Shown here piece by piece: positions 1 to 9,032 of a DNA stretch of 40,399 nucleotides. Every line of letters starts with the position of its first letter. The stretch's first letter is position 1. The stretch lies in contig JBKCIQ010000120.1 in assembly GCA_046302135.1 (NCBI GenBank), positions 1-40,399 on the forward strand, given 5' to 3'. The notes below the pieces were generated by a model. It had not been told where the DNA came from and searched no databases. It was given only the letters and a program-made list of their open reading frames with translations. The translations under genes were made by a program, and so were the position numbers. The DNA comes from AM-1111 sp046302135 (lineage in GTDB: Bacteria; Bacteroidota; Bacteroidia; B-17B0; Aurantibacillaceae).

Positions 1-233
1 GTAATAATACTTCTAAAATATACATAAATGGAAAATTAGCTAATGTTCAACCACTTGAATCCCCAATTCTAAGTAGTCCCCTTCCACTCACTTTTGGTGC
101 AATATTTCAAGTCGGAGAGAGTACACCGGTGCAAAACTCAAGATATAACGGAATAATGGATGATATTTCCATTTGGAACAGAGTGCTATCTGATGATGAA
201 ATATTATTATTTTACAAGGGAGATAATGATTAA
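1..233 (+). CDS. C-terminal end of a LamG/concanavalin A-like domain protein (partial)
   Basis: An open frame runs in from the left edge (first full codon at base 3) and ends at a TAA at 231-233. It encodes about 76 residues ending in a segment reading YNGIMDDISIWNRVLSDDEI. This is the typical last strand of Laminin_G_3/concanavalin A-like jelly-roll domains, where a short 'G.iDdv.iwnraLs..Ei' block closes the fold. The end contains no T9SS sorting domain. The rest of the protein lies outside the window, so its role (adhesin, glycan binding or enzyme) cannot be judged. The family call is fairly secure; the function is unknown. Confidence 0.7.
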   Translation, partial: NNTSKIYINGKLANVQPLESPILSSPLPLTFGAIFQVGESTPVQNSRYNGIMDDISIWNRVLSDDEILLFYKGDND

Positions 234-238
234 TTTTC

Positions 239-246
239 TAGCTTTG
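239..246 (+). promoter_or_regulatory. Bacteroidota -7 promoter element TAGCTTTG
   Basis: This is an exact match to the TAnnTTTG -7 consensus, ending 6 bp before the ATG at 253 and lying between the LamG gene stop and the next gene. No good TTTG -33 partner is visible, so this is a candidate only. If used, the transcript would have almost no 5' leader. Confidence 0.35.
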
Positions 247-252
247 TAATGA

Positions 253-966
253 ATGAAAAAATCACTTTTCATTTTCATCTTTTTAATTCTTAAGCTTACT
301 TCCGCTCAAAATTCAATTGCTTATTGTCAAAAATATCCAAACCATTTCTATAAAGCATGCGAATGGATGTCAGAAAATCGTGAATTAGCTGACTCAATAA
401 TTAAGGGTTTTGGACTTGAAACAAGCGCTGTCTTAGCGATTGGTCTTCCTGAATGTGGAAGATTTTCTAGTTTTTCTGATTGCGTAGAAAGCACATCCAA
501 TTATTATTTGTATTCCTTACTAGGCAGCGAATATGGTAATTTTTCTACCGGAATATTTCAAATGAAGCCCTCATTCATCGAAAATCTTGAAAAAGAAATA
601 CTAAGGAACGACAACCTTAAACAATTTAGGTTTTGTTGTGATTATTTAAATAGTTCTGATTTAAAAAATATCAGAAGGCAGCGATTGTCCAAAATACAAA
701 CATCAAAATGGCAATTAATTTATTTATGTGCTCTTTTCACACATCTTGATTGGAAATACAAAAATAAAACATGGATTAGCAAAACAGATAAAATAAAATT
801 TATTGCATCAGCGTACAACAGAGGTTTCAATTCAGAGGATAAGGAAATAGAAAAATGGATTAACATACCATATTTTCCAAATGGGAAAATTGACAATTAC
901 AATAATTACCCATATGGAAATGTTGCAGTTGAATTTTATAATTATCTAAAATCACAAAATCTCTAA
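253..966 (+). CDS. Exported lysozyme-like (transglycosylase-fold) protein, putative
   Basis: This is a 237-residue protein with a clear signal peptide (residues 1-18, cleavage near SAQ). Three spaced blocks recall the lysozyme/SLT fold: a hydrophobic helix ending in a Glu (VLAIGLPECGRF, E67, candidate catalytic acid), a GIFQMKP block (residues 100-106) resembling the 'GlfQi.p' motif, and a C-terminal ASAYNRGF block resembling 'a.AYNaG'. Several cysteines suggest disulfides in the periplasm. Family knowledge would make it a peptidoglycan-cleaving or scaffold protein, but similarity is remote. It is followed after 3 bp by another exported protein and probably co-transcribed with it. The ATG was chosen because a strong signal peptide starts there; an overlapping ATG at 249 is in another frame. 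Confidence 0.55.
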   Translation: MKKSLFIFIFLILKLTSAQNSIAYCQKYPNHFYKACEWMSENRELADSIIKGFGLETSAVLAIGLPECGRFSSFSDCVESTSNYYLYSLLGSEYGNFSTGIFQMKPSFIENLEKEILRNDNLKQFRFCCDYLNSSDLKNIRRQRLSKIQTSKWQLIYLCALFTHLDWKYKNKTWISKTDKIKFIASAYNRGFNSEDKEIEKWINIPYFPNGKIDNYNNYPYGNVAVEFYNYLKSQNL

Positions 967-969
967 CTT

Positions 970-2727
970 ATGAAAAAAATAACTTATTTAAATCTCGTGT
1001 TGCTTTTGTATTCTGTTCATTCATTTGGCCAGCGTCCTATCAATACAACAAGATCAAACATTAAAAATCTTACAAATGCTCCTGTTACAGTTGCTGGATC
1101 GTCAACTAAAAAAACAATTTACAATCTTAAACCTGATGAGAAACTATACACCGATGAATCATTTATTAACCTAACTAGTAACGGAGAACAAATTGAATTT
1201 TCAACCTTTATAGGTGATAAATACTTTCTTCATACTAACAATAAAGATTTCGGTCCATTTTCTATACCACCAAAAAGGATTGCAAGCATGAAGTACATCT
1301 GCACTAACTTTAGCGAAGATGGTCAGTCAAGTAACGTATATTATTTGGATTTAATAACAGGAAAAAAAACAGGTCCATTTCAAAGCATAGAAAACTGGTG
1401 TTACATAAATTCCGGTCCAAACACACAAGGATATTATTATCAAAAAAACAACCAATTTTATGTAACTGTGATTGGTCAGGCAAAGGATTTAGGCCCTTAT
1501 GAAAGTGTAAGTTTGATTAAACTAGCTAAATCTGAAACAGAATTCATTTACAAAAAGAATAGTGAGTATTTTATATACAGCAATGGTAAAAACATTGGCC
1601 CTTATAAGGAAATGCAGATATATTACGACGAAAAATCAATTAATCCGATTTATACTTACCAAGATAAGAACAAAAAATATTATGTTACAATGAACAAAAA
1701 AACATTTGGACCTTTTGAAAGTCAGCCCCAATTTTGTTACTCAAAACAAACCAACAATCCTAAATTTTTTCTTTATGAAAAAAATGGTATTTACGCAGGA
1801 TATTTCCTGCTTAAGGACGGAACAAAAATTCCAGGTAACGATCCGAATGATCAAACCTCTATGATTTTCAGTTTAGGAGAAGGAAAATGGTTGAAACTTG
1901 AAAAAACAGAGTTGATAAAAGCAAAAAGCGAAGGAAAAAATATTTATTGCTCGTCATTTGCACCATGGTATATTTCAAATAGTTCAGGTTATCAATTTGG
2001 TCCAGCTAACGTTGGCGACCAGTACAGTAGTTTTTGTTTTACTGATGATGATATAATTTTTGTTGCTGCAAATCCACCTAGAACTGATTGCGATATTATC
2101 AAAAACAAATCAATAAATAACAACTCAAAATCCTCGTATTATTTTATTGATAAGAATGGTACTGAAGGCCCAATAGATGAAGCATATGGTAAAATAAATC
2201 AATCTGACAGAGGAAAAACTAAAACTGCTTTTATTATAAATGACCGACTTTATATCAATAAAAAATTTGCAGGGTTATCAAATATTCAGAGTTTCAAATT
2301 TACGAATCCTGAAAAAAATGACAATTGGTATGCTGTAGCCAAAAATTTAAAAGGCGATTCATTAGATCTTTACATCAATGGGGATAAAGTTCAATCAATA
2401 CCAAGCTATAACACCTACTTCGGCAACATTTTTATAAATAGTAATAGTGATTTCAGTTATAGTTACACAATTGATCAGTCAAGTTTTTTTAAGAGTTCAT
2501 TCACCAAACTACTTGGCCCGTTTCAATCTGTTAATATATATAATGAGCCCCCAAAATTTTTAGAGACAAAAAAAATATTAGGATTCATTGCTAATTATAC
2601 AAACATAATTATCGATGGTGTGGATAAAGGAGAAGGAACAGCTTTGGTTTGCAATCAAAAATCTGGCGTATTCAATTGGTTGGGTACTGACGGTAAAACT
2701 GTAAACCTATATACCTATAAACCATAA
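970..2727 (+). CDS. Exported GPF/GPY-repeat protein, unknown function
   Basis: This is a 585-residue protein with an N-terminal signal peptide (ends near SFGQ, residue 21). The body contains many short repeats in which a Y-rich strand is followed by a turn of type GK..GPF/GPY (for example FGPFS, TGPFQS, LGPYES, IGPYKE, FGPFES, LGPFQS), spaced about 40-50 residues. This periodicity suggests a beta-propeller or WG-repeat-like solenoid. It has no T9SS sorting domain and no lipobox, so it is probably periplasmic or weakly outer-membrane associated. It starts 3 bp after the lysozyme-like gene, so the two likely form an operon. I recognise no named family and assign no activity. It converges with the antiporter gene with only 4 bp between stop codons. 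Confidence 0.6.
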   Translation: MKKITYLNLVLLLYSVHSFGQRPINTTRSNIKNLTNAPVTVAGSSTKKTIYNLKPDEKLYTDESFINLTSNGEQIEFSTFIGDKYFLHTNNKDFGPFSIPPKRIASMKYICTNFSEDGQSSNVYYLDLITGKKTGPFQSIENWCYINSGPNTQGYYYQKNNQFYVTVIGQAKDLGPYESVSLIKLAKSETEFIYKKNSEYFIYSNGKNIGPYKEMQIYYDEKSINPIYTYQDKNKKYYVTMNKKTFGPFESQPQFCYSKQTNNPKFFLYEKNGIYAGYFLLKDGTKIPGNDPNDQTSMIFSLGEGKWLKLEKTELIKAKSEGKNIYCSSFAPWYISNSSGYQFGPANVGDQYSSFCFTDDDIIFVAANPPRTDCDIIKNKSINNNSKSSYYFIDKNGTEGPIDEAYGKINQSDRGKTKTAFIINDRLYINKKFAGLSNIQSFKFTNPEKNDNWYAVAKNLKGDSLDLYINGDKVQSIPSYNTYFGNIFINSNSDFSYSYTIDQSSFFKSSFTKLLGPFQSVNIYNEPPKFLETKKILGFIANYTNIIIDGVDKGEGTALVCNQKSGVFNWLGTDGKTVNLYTYKP

Positions 2728-2731
2728 AAGG

Positions 2732-3967
2732 CTAGGCATATAATTTTTTAACCAGTTTGCCAGTTGTTAAGCCTTGCACAATTATTGAAAAAACAACAAT
2801 AATATACGTTGTTGATAGAATTACCTCCCTGTAGGGACCTTCTGCCAAACCAAGTGCAAGACCTACAGAAATTCCACCTCTTAATCCTCCCCATGTTAAT
2901 ATTACAGCCGTCTTACTGTTATACAGCACCTTATTTCTGAAAAATAAGATGGGAATCATTAGAGAAGCATAACGACATATTAATAAAATTACAATTGCTA
3001 TCGATCCTATAAGGATATAATTTGTCAAAAAAGGTAATAACACCATTTGAAGACCAATCAGCATAAATAGCATAGCATTTAAAAACTCATCAATCAATTC
3101 CCAAAATTTGTCGTGGTACTCTCTACTCGTATCGCTCATAACCTTGTTCCTTACTTTATTACCGAGATAAAGTCCTACCACCACAGCGGCAAGCGGACCG
3201 GAAACATGAAGAAATATTGCGGCCTCATCACATAACATAACCAATGCTATACTAATCAATACTTCTGTTTGGTAATGATTAATGTGCTTTATAATATAAT
3301 ATGCAATCAACCCAACCAGAAGTCCCAATATCAGCCCACCAAAAACTTCTCTTCCAAAAAGAACAAGTATGTCTGTAAAATTGAGATTTACCAAACCCTT
3401 TTCAACTATTTTATAAATAGTAACAAAAAACACAACACCCATTCCATCATTGAATAGACTTTCACCGCTTACAACAATTTCCAACTCTTTTGGCATATTT
3501 GAGCCACGAAGTATTCCTAATACCGCTATTGGGTCTGTGGGTGAAATCAATGCTCCGAATAGAAGACAATAAATTAAATCAATTTCGTAACCAAATAACC
3601 TAAAAACATAGTAGATAGCTCCGCCAAATAAAAAAACAGAAAGTGCTACACCCAATGTAGAAAACGAAATTACTGCTGTTGCTTGTTTTCTCATTTCCCG
3701 CAGGCTTACATGTAAAGAACCTGCAAACAATAAGAAACTCAACATTATCTGAAAAAGTGTATCAGTAAAATTTATTTTTTTAACTACCAATAAAATATTA
3801 TCATGAAAAGATGAATTAAAATGCCCGACAAGGATTATTAATACAGAAGTTGAAAGTGAAAGAATCATCATTGCAATTGCCGCAGGCATTTTCAACCACC
3901 GCACATTGATAAATGAAAAAATTGCACACAGTGTTACAACAATAGTAATTAGTAAGTAAGTATCCAT
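2732..3967 (-). CDS. CPA1-family Na+/H+ antiporter (NhaP type)
   Basis: This is a polytopic inner-membrane protein of about 411 residues with around 12 hydrophobic segments. It carries the family signature: SPTDPIAVLG around residues 144-151 (TDP unwound segment) and GESLFNDGMGVV around 169-180 (ND ion-binding pair). The family exchanges external protons for internal sodium or another monovalent cation in pH and salt homeostasis. The length is that of a minimal transporter core; the cytosolic C-terminal domain of longer NhaP proteins is absent. The frame opens with TTG at 3970, immediately followed by ATG at 3967, which I take as the start. It is a separate unit from the upstream S1/P1-type gene (29 bp gap, same strand), though read-through is possible. 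Ion specificity cannot be read from the sequence. Confidence 0.9.
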   Translation of the reverse strand: MDTYLLITIVVTLCAIFSFINVRWLKMPAAIAMMILSLSTSVLIILVGHFNSSFHDNILLVVKKINFTDTLFQIMLSFLLFAGSLHVSLREMRKQATAVISFSTLGVALSVFLFGGAIYYVFRLFGYEIDLIYCLLFGALISPTDPIAVLGILRGSNMPKELEIVVSGESLFNDGMGVVFFVTIYKIVEKGLVNLNFTDILVLFGREVFGGLILGLLVGLIAYYIIKHINHYQTEVLISIALVMLCDEAAIFLHVSGPLAAVVVGLYLGNKVRNKVMSDTSREYHDKFWELIDEFLNAMLFMLIGLQMVLLPFLTNYILIGSIAIVILLICRYASLMIPILFFRNKVLYNSKTAVILTWGGLRGGISVGLALGLAEGPYREVILSTTYIIVVFSIIVQGLTTGKLVKKLYA

Positions 3968-3996
3968 CAAAGAGATAGCAATTTTATTTTTGTATA

Positions 3997-4995
3997 TTAA
4001 TCATTATGCCCTTTTATCATATTATTATCGTTCTTCATCTTTTTATATTCTTCTTCCTCTCGTTGTAATACAAGCCGTAAAGAATCGGAAACTTGTTTAT
4101 CACCGATCTTATTTAAATCAGGCTTTCCTGCATTAACCCAGGCAGTATACCATAAATTTCCAACCATTATTATACTGGCACGCATTCTCCTTTCAACTTG
4201 TCCCTTAATCATTTTATCATAAGCCTCAGTATACTCTTGAGAATAAACCTTAATCAAAGTATTCCCTCGATTTTCAAATCCATATTTTTTATCAGTGGGG
4301 AATTCAGAGTTTAACATCATTTCAAATTTTAAAACACTATCAACCGCATTGTTACTTTCTTTCACAACCTTCCACGCCGTCTTTATTGGAGAATCGATAT
4401 ACTTCGCACGACCCACAAAATAATCATACTCCTCTGCTTTTAGTTCAGGTATTCTGCTTTCCCAGAACCCGTGAATACCTTTTTGATTTGTTAATTGCCC
4501 ATTATAATTTTCCGTAGTGTGCAACGGTACGTGAGCATCAGCAATATAGTGTCCCAAGTCAGCACTCAAATGTAAAATCCTATCTATATCTTCACGTTTA
4601 AAAGCATCCTGTAATCTTCTTACCATTATATCGATGTGCCAAGGCACAATTCCATAAGCCATAAGAGTATCCTCTGTAAATTTCTCAACTGCTTTACTCC
4701 AGTAAATTGGAACAATTTTAAATGCATCTGGACCATAATGATCTATATCTATGTAATGACGTGGCGCTTCTTCCTTGACAGCGTAACGTCTTTTATCCGG
4801 ATCAACAGCATGTTCAGTAATATAATCAATATGCTTTTTATAAAATCCTACCATTTCCGGAGGAAGTGTAAATACCGCCATTCGGTTAATTCGTTGATGT
4901 CCATAAAATCCCCATTTATATTTTCTACTTGAAGAAAATGAAAAAAGAAAAATTAGAGCAATGAAAAAAGAAAATTTGAAAATAGAAGTACGCAT
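3997..4995 (-). CDS. Exported S1/P1-nuclease / zinc-dependent phospholipase C fold protein
   Basis: This 332-residue protein has a hydrophobic N-terminal export segment (residues 5-22). It shows the trinuclear zinc ligand pattern of the S1/P1 nuclease and phospholipase C superfamily: W28 just after the signal region, H33, an HYIDIDHY block (about 80-87), H120, HYIADAHVPLH (149-159) and GIHGFWE (174-179). In this family three Zn ions activate water for phosphodiester hydrolysis of nucleic acids or phospholipids outside the cytoplasm. The motifs are complete, so it is probably active. The substrate cannot be told. The C-terminal tail after residue 300 is charged and Lys/Glu-rich. It lies on the same strand as the PorT-like gene, 47 bp downstream of it. 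Confidence 0.8.
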   Translation of the reverse strand: MRTSIFKFSFFIALIFLFSFSSSRKYKWGFYGHQRINRMAVFTLPPEMVGFYKKHIDYITEHAVDPDKRRYAVKEEAPRHYIDIDHYGPDAFKIVPIYWSKAVEKFTEDTLMAYGIVPWHIDIMVRRLQDAFKREDIDRILHLSADLGHYIADAHVPLHTTENYNGQLTNQKGIHGFWESRIPELKAEEYDYFVGRAKYIDSPIKTAWKVVKESNNAVDSVLKFEMMLNSEFPTDKKYGFENRGNTLIKVYSQEYTEAYDKMIKGQVERRMRASIIMVGNLWYTAWVNAGKPDLNKIGDKQVSDSLRLVLQREEEEYKKMKNDNNMIKGHND

Positions 4996-5042
4996 ATTTA
5001 ATTCTCACTAAATTACATAAAATGCAAATCAAAATCTATATT

Positions 5043-5834
5043 TTAACCCTCAAAAGAAATACTGAAAAATACTATGCGGGAATTCAATTTATTTATTGGA
5101 GTAGCGAATTTAGACCCGTCATGAATTAAAATATCTTTTACACCTGACATTATTTTCATCTCCAAAGCAAGCTTAAAATATTTAAGATAAAAATCAACTC
5201 CGCCTCCACCCTCAAGGTAAAAGTCATTCCTGTTTAACCTTACCAATTGCGAGGCAGGATCCACTTTTTTATCACTCTGCAAGTCAAATGTGTAGCTACC
5301 CCCTCCTATTACATACGCGCCAAAATTATTTAATCGTTTGCTCTGAAGTTTCATAAGCAGTGGAAACATTATGAATACTGATTCAGTTTTTCTTGTTCTT
5401 GAAAACAAGGTATCTCTTTCCTTGTATGTATAAATAAGTTGCCGGGAACCAAATGATAGAGTAGGCAGACATCTTATCCTTACATATTCATGCAGTCTTG
5501 CATCGCAAACTATTCCAAGATTAAAACCGCCTTCAGGTTTAGAATATATAGTTTTTAATGGGCACAATACAATTGAATCAAAACCACCGGGGTAATAATA
5601 GTTTTTTCCACCATTCCAATAATAAACCGTGTCTACAGGATAATCTGATGTTTTAACATTGTGAATTCTAAAATCAGTTTGATTTATGCCTACATGAAAA
5701 CCGAAATGAATTTTTTGCTTATAGAACTTAGGAAGGTTTCCCTCATGCTCTCCACCTGGGCCACCAAATTGCGAAAAAAGAAATATAGAATGAAGAACAA
5801 AAATGACGAGAAAGTAAACTTTCTTAAATCGCAT
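5043..5834 (-). CDS. porT: PorT-family outer-membrane protein (T9SS-associated)
   Basis: This is an exported beta-barrel protein of about 263 residues. The frame opens at a TTG at 5879, but the ATG at 5834 starts a compact signal peptide (MRFKKVYFLVIFVLHSIFLFSQ region) and is preferred. The mature part has alternating hydrophobic strands, aromatic girdle residues and an F at the end (FFSISFEG), typical of a small outer-membrane barrel. The layout (an early FHVGINQTDF strand, a GGFNLGIV strand, a long FIMFPLLMKLQSKR block and a final VFFSISFEG) resembles PorT/SprT, needed for type IX secretion and gliding in Bacteroidota. The presence of several T9SS cargo genes nearby fits. Generic PorT-family barrels exist, so involvement in T9SS itself is inferred. 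The gene symbol is tentative. Confidence 0.7.
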   Translation of the reverse strand: MRFKKVYFLVIFVLHSIFLFSQFGGPGGEHEGNLPKFYKQKIHFGFHVGINQTDFRIHNVKTSDYPVDTVYYWNGGKNYYYPGGFDSIVLCPLKTIYSKPEGGFNLGIVCDARLHEYVRIRCLPTLSFGSRQLIYTYKERDTLFSRTRKTESVFIMFPLLMKLQSKRLNNFGAYVIGGGSYTFDLQSDKKVDPASQLVRLNRNDFYLEGGGGVDFYLKYFKLALEMKIMSGVKDILIHDGSKFATPINKLNSRIVFFSISFEG

Positions 5835-5898
5835 AATTTCAGATAGTTTTAACTGAATAATAAACGAATAAAGAAGCAAAATATTTCATCACAATACC

Positions 5899-7674
5899 TT
5901 ATTTCCTTTTCTTGCGAAATTTATCTCTAAATCCGCCGCCATCTCTTGAATCACGTGAACCAGAAGAGCCACGATGTCCACCCTTTTCAAATTTAGAATT
6001 AGAATATCCCCCACCTGACTTATTATTTCTGTTGTTGAATCTTGCTCTTCCCTCTGATTTGAACCCTCCTCCACTGTTTCCTCTTCCGGCAGATTCCTCA
6101 AGATTTAATCTTCGTCCGTTGAATTCTATTTCAGCTTGATTCAATGCAAGAAAATTATCTTTAAACTTTGTTTCTGTTTCAAAAAATGAAAAACTATCCT
6201 TGATATCTATATTAAATATCATCCTTGGATGGATTCTTGTTAGGTCAGTTAAATAATCCTTCAGCATCAACTTATTTAACCCGTCGTAATTTCCCAGATT
6301 TAGGAAAAATCTTACTGTACGACCGTTACCCTTATTTCCTGATGATTCATTTCCATCATTTAAATCGGGTGCATTCTGATAATAATTATAAAATCTATTG
6401 AATTCTTCAGAAACAAATCTCTTAATTAATTCTTCTTTAGATAATTCGTTAAGCTCTTCATAAACTTTAGGTAAATATTTTTCAATTTCCTCATCCATGA
6501 CTTCAACATGATGAAGTTTGTGAACCAAATGAAATAATTGTTTTTCACATACCTCAACCCCTGATGGAACCTGAGATTTTTTAAACGATTTTCCAATTTT
6601 TCTCTCAAGATCTTTAATCCTTCCTACGTCTCTTTTTGAAACAATAGCAATACTTATACCTGAACGACCTGCACGCGCTGTTCGTCCGCTTCTATGCGTA
6701 TAACTTTCATCGTCATCAGGTAAATTATAATTTATTACATGAGATATATTATCTACATCAATTCCACGTGCAGCAACATCTGTAGCTACCAACATTTGTA
6801 AAGTTTTATTCCTGAATCTTTTCATCACAAAATCTCTCTGCGCCTGACTCAAATCTCCATGTAATGCATCAGCACTATAACCATCTTTAATCAATGCATC
6901 TGCCACTTCCTGAGTTTCAATTTTTGTTCTGCAAAAAATCAAACCATAAATTTCAGGATAAAAATCGGCTACTCGCTTTAATGCAAGATATCGATCTCTG
7001 CTGTGCACCATGTAAAAGACATGCTCAATGTTATCGGCACCTTGATTCTTCTTACCAACAGAGATTTCAATTGGCTCACTCATGTATTTTCTTGAAATAC
7101 GTGATACTTCAGGAGCCATAGTAGCTGAAAAAAGCCAAACATTTTTTGTTGATGGGGTCTGGGCTAAAATCATGTCTAAATCTTCCTTAAAACCCATATT
7201 CAGCATTTCATCAGCTTCATCCAATATCACATAATCCACCTCACCTAGCTGAATAGCCTTACGATCTATTAGATCAACTAATCTTCCAGGAGTAGCCACG
7301 ACAATTTGAACTCCTTTTTTTAAATCATTAATCTGATTGGTTATTGCAGCACCGCCATAGACAGGCAATATCCTGAGCCCAAGGATATATTTAGAAAAAT
7401 TCTTAAGGTCATTACAAATCTGAACACAAAGTTCACGAGTAGGTGCAAGAATTAGTGCCTGTGTTCTTTTAGTGTTTTCATTAATTTTTCCAAGAAGCGG
7501 TAAGCCAAAAGCTGCAGTTTTTCCTGTACCCGTTTGAGCAAGGGCTACAACATCTTTATTTCCTGTAAGCAATGCGGGAATAGTTTTTTCTTGTATGGGT
7601 GTAGGATTTTCAAATCCAAGATCAGCAACCGCTTTCAGCAAATCCTGTGACAACCCGAGGTCTTTAAAATTCAT
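5899..7674 (-). CDS. deaD: DEAD-box ATP-dependent RNA helicase with DbpA-like RNA-binding domain
   Basis: This 591-residue protein carries all helicase motifs: Q-motif region (NPTPIQ), AQTGTGKT (46-53, Walker A), PTREL, GG, TPGR, DEAD (Walker B), SAT, ARGIDV and HRSGRTARAG. A C-terminal region around residues 455-535 (VRFFLNLG start, ending ELN-GRRLNLEE) fits a DbpA-type RNA-binding fold. The last ~55 residues form a low-complexity, basic Gly/Arg/Ser tail (RGG-like). DeaD/CsdA-type helicases unwind structured RNA in ribosome assembly, cold adaptation and mRNA turnover. Helicase activity is certain from motifs; orthology to E. coli deaD rather than dbpA is less so. A TATCTTTG element lies 18 bp upstream. 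Confidence 0.93.
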   Translation of the reverse strand: MNFKDLGLSQDLLKAVADLGFENPTPIQEKTIPALLTGNKDVVALAQTGTGKTAAFGLPLLGKINENTKRTQALILAPTRELCVQICNDLKNFSKYILGLRILPVYGGAAITNQINDLKKGVQIVVATPGRLVDLIDRKAIQLGEVDYVILDEADEMLNMGFKEDLDMILAQTPSTKNVWLFSATMAPEVSRISRKYMSEPIEISVGKKNQGADNIEHVFYMVHSRDRYLALKRVADFYPEIYGLIFCRTKIETQEVADALIKDGYSADALHGDLSQAQRDFVMKRFRNKTLQMLVATDVAARGIDVDNISHVINYNLPDDDESYTHRSGRTARAGRSGISIAIVSKRDVGRIKDLERKIGKSFKKSQVPSGVEVCEKQLFHLVHKLHHVEVMDEEIEKYLPKVYEELNELSKEELIKRFVSEEFNRFYNYYQNAPDLNDGNESSGNKGNGRTVRFFLNLGNYDGLNKLMLKDYLTDLTRIHPRMIFNIDIKDSFSFFETETKFKDNFLALNQAEIEFNGRRLNLEESAGRGNSGGGFKSEGRARFNNRNNKSGGGYSNSKFEKGGHRGSSGSRDSRDGGGFRDKFRKKRK

Positions 7675-7692
7675 TTATTGATTTATTGAGCA

Positions 7693-7700
7693 CAAAGATA
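7693..7700 (-). promoter_or_regulatory. -7 promoter element TATCTTTG upstream of the helicase gene
   Basis: On the minus strand the sequence reads TATCTTTG, an exact match to TAnnTTTG, 18 bp before the helicase ATG. The helicase would then have a leader of about 10 nt. No clear -33 TTTG is present at the expected distance. Confidence 0.4.
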
Positions 7701-7797
7701 CAAATAAAAGCGGGGGCATTAATAATATGAAATCATCAAACTAAAATATCAATGAAAGAAAAAAAAATTATGAATAACAGAAATGAACGTAAAAAGG

Positions 7798-7850
7798 TAA
7801 TATGTTCATTTTTATTTATTTTTTGAACATATTAATAGATTATGTCCAAT
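7798..7850. repeat. Left copy of the direct repeat flanking fic, containing an 11-bp palindrome
   Basis: TAATATGTTCA (7798-7808) and TGAACATATTA (7824-7834) are perfect 11-bp inverted repeats separated by 15 bp, followed by a related half-site TATGTCCAA at 7841. The same three blocks with identical spacing (0, +23, +40) recur after the fic gene at 9035-9083; I count 37 of 50 matching positions. Further half-sites (ATGTCCAA at 7872, TGAACA at 7894) overlap the fic start. This could be an operator array for a dimeric DNA-binding protein or the end of a mobile cassette. It sits in the divergent promoter region between the helicase gene and fic. Confidence 0.7.
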
Positions 7851-7859
7851 ATTTGTTAG

Positions 7860-7867
7860 TATATTTG
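7860..7867 (+). promoter_or_regulatory. -7 promoter element TATATTTG upstream of fic
   Basis: This exact TAnnTTTG match ends 4 bp before the ATG at 7872. If it is the promoter, transcription would start at or inside the first codons. That makes either a leaderless mRNA or use of the second in-frame ATG at 7893 plausible. The palindromic half-sites on both sides would then overlap the RNA polymerase footprint. Confidence 0.4.
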
Positions 7868-7871
7868 CAAA

Positions 7872-9014
7872 ATGTCCAATTTTAATAAAAATATGAACAC
7901 ATTAAAAACAATTCGCTACGACAGAAATATACCATACAACAACCTACCCGATTTACCACCAAATGATTCAATAATAGATAAAGAAATTCTATTGAAATGG
8001 GGCCTCGCTTCGAGAGCACTGGCGGAGTTAAATAAAAATATACTAAGAATACCAAATCCACTAATGTTGGTTAATACTATCTCATTACAAGAGGCACAAA
8101 GTTCTACAGCCATAGAAAATATATTTACTACTGAAGATGAACTTTACAAAGCAGTATCTGATACGGTAAACGAGGAAAACGCGAACGCAGCTACAAAAGA
8201 GGTTTTGAGATATAGAGAGGCACTATGGGGCGGATACAACAATCTTCAAAAGAAGAAAAAATTTGATACTTCAGTAGCAATAAAAATATTCCAGCAAATA
8301 AATAAAACACGACAAGGAATCAGGCATCCTCAATCCCAAGTGGTAATTAAAAGAGGCCAAAGTCAGTTTAAACCGGGCGAAGTTGTATATACACCTCCGA
8401 GAGGAACAGCGATACTTGAAAAGAAATTGAAAAATCTATTTAATTTTCTTAACCAAAACAAAGAGTTTGACCCATTACTTAAAATGGCCATTGGCCACTA
8501 CCAATTCGAAGCAATACACCCCTTCGTAGATGGAAACGGAAGAACCGGACGGATACTCAATCAACTCTATTTAGTTGATCAAAAACTTTTATCTCATCCT
8601 GTTCTGTATCTAAGTAAATACATCATCGAAAACAAAGAAGACTACTACCATCTGCTTGCAGGTGTAACGCAAAGAAATGCCTGGAAACCATGGATCATAT
8701 ATATGCTAAGTGCCGTAGAAGGAACTTCTCATTTGACTAATAATAAGATAGACGAAATACTATTACAGATGGAATCAACCTATAAATATGCCAACAAAAA
8801 ACTAAAATGGTACAGCATAGAATTAAACCAAGTTCTATTTTCACAACCATACATAAGACAAAAAAGAATCGCTGAAACTACAAAAACCAGAAGTAGAACT
8901 ACCATAATTAAATACATAGGTAAACTAATAGACCTAGGAATTCTTTCCGCACAATATGAGGGACGAGAAGTATTCTATATCAATAACGATCTGGTAAGAA
9001 TTTTGCAATCCTAA
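7872..9014 (+). CDS. fic: Fic family protein (AMP transferase/deAMPylase type) with C-terminal winged helix
   Basis: This 380-residue protein starts with a Fic_N region (IPYNNLPDLPP, residues 20-30). It then has the inhibitory-helix motif [S/T]xxxE[G/N] at 78-83 (S78, E82, N83), and the catalytic Fic motif HPFVDGNGRTGR at 216-227 with catalytic H216 and phosphate-binding GNGR. The C-terminal ~90 residues form a predicted winged helix (IAETTKTRSRTTIIKYIGKL, then a beta hairpin). Known relatives transfer AMP to protein hydroxyls, and the inhibitory Glu keeps the enzyme off or in deAMPylation mode. Target and partner are unknown; no antitoxin gene is adjacent. An alternative start at 7893 (MNTLKTIRYD) fits the family well. 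The repeat pair around the gene and the DNA-binding tail suggest autoregulation. There is a convergent neighbour 75 bp downstream. Confidence 0.93.
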   Translation: MSNFNKNMNTLKTIRYDRNIPYNNLPDLPPNDSIIDKEILLKWGLASRALAELNKNILRIPNPLMLVNTISLQEAQSSTAIENIFTTEDELYKAVSDTVNEENANAATKEVLRYREALWGGYNNLQKKKKFDTSVAIKIFQQINKTRQGIRHPQSQVVIKRGQSQFKPGEVVYTPPRGTAILEKKLKNLFNFLNQNKEFDPLLKMAIGHYQFEAIHPFVDGNGRTGRILNQLYLVDQKLLSHPVLYLSKYIIENKEDYYHLLAGVTQRNAWKPWIIYMLSAVEGTSHLTNNKIDEILLQMESTYKYANKKLKWYSIELNQVLFSQPYIRQKRIAETTKTRSRTTIIKYIGKLIDLGILSAQYEGREVFYINNDLVRILQS

Positions 9015-9032
9015 AAATGAACATTTTTACTT

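Noticed and set aside
5912..6139. Proline-rich plus-strand open frame inside the helicase gene
   Set aside because: It is the antisense shadow of the Gly/Arg-rich helicase tail; the Pro/Leu composition follows from that, and there is no start context or family similarity.
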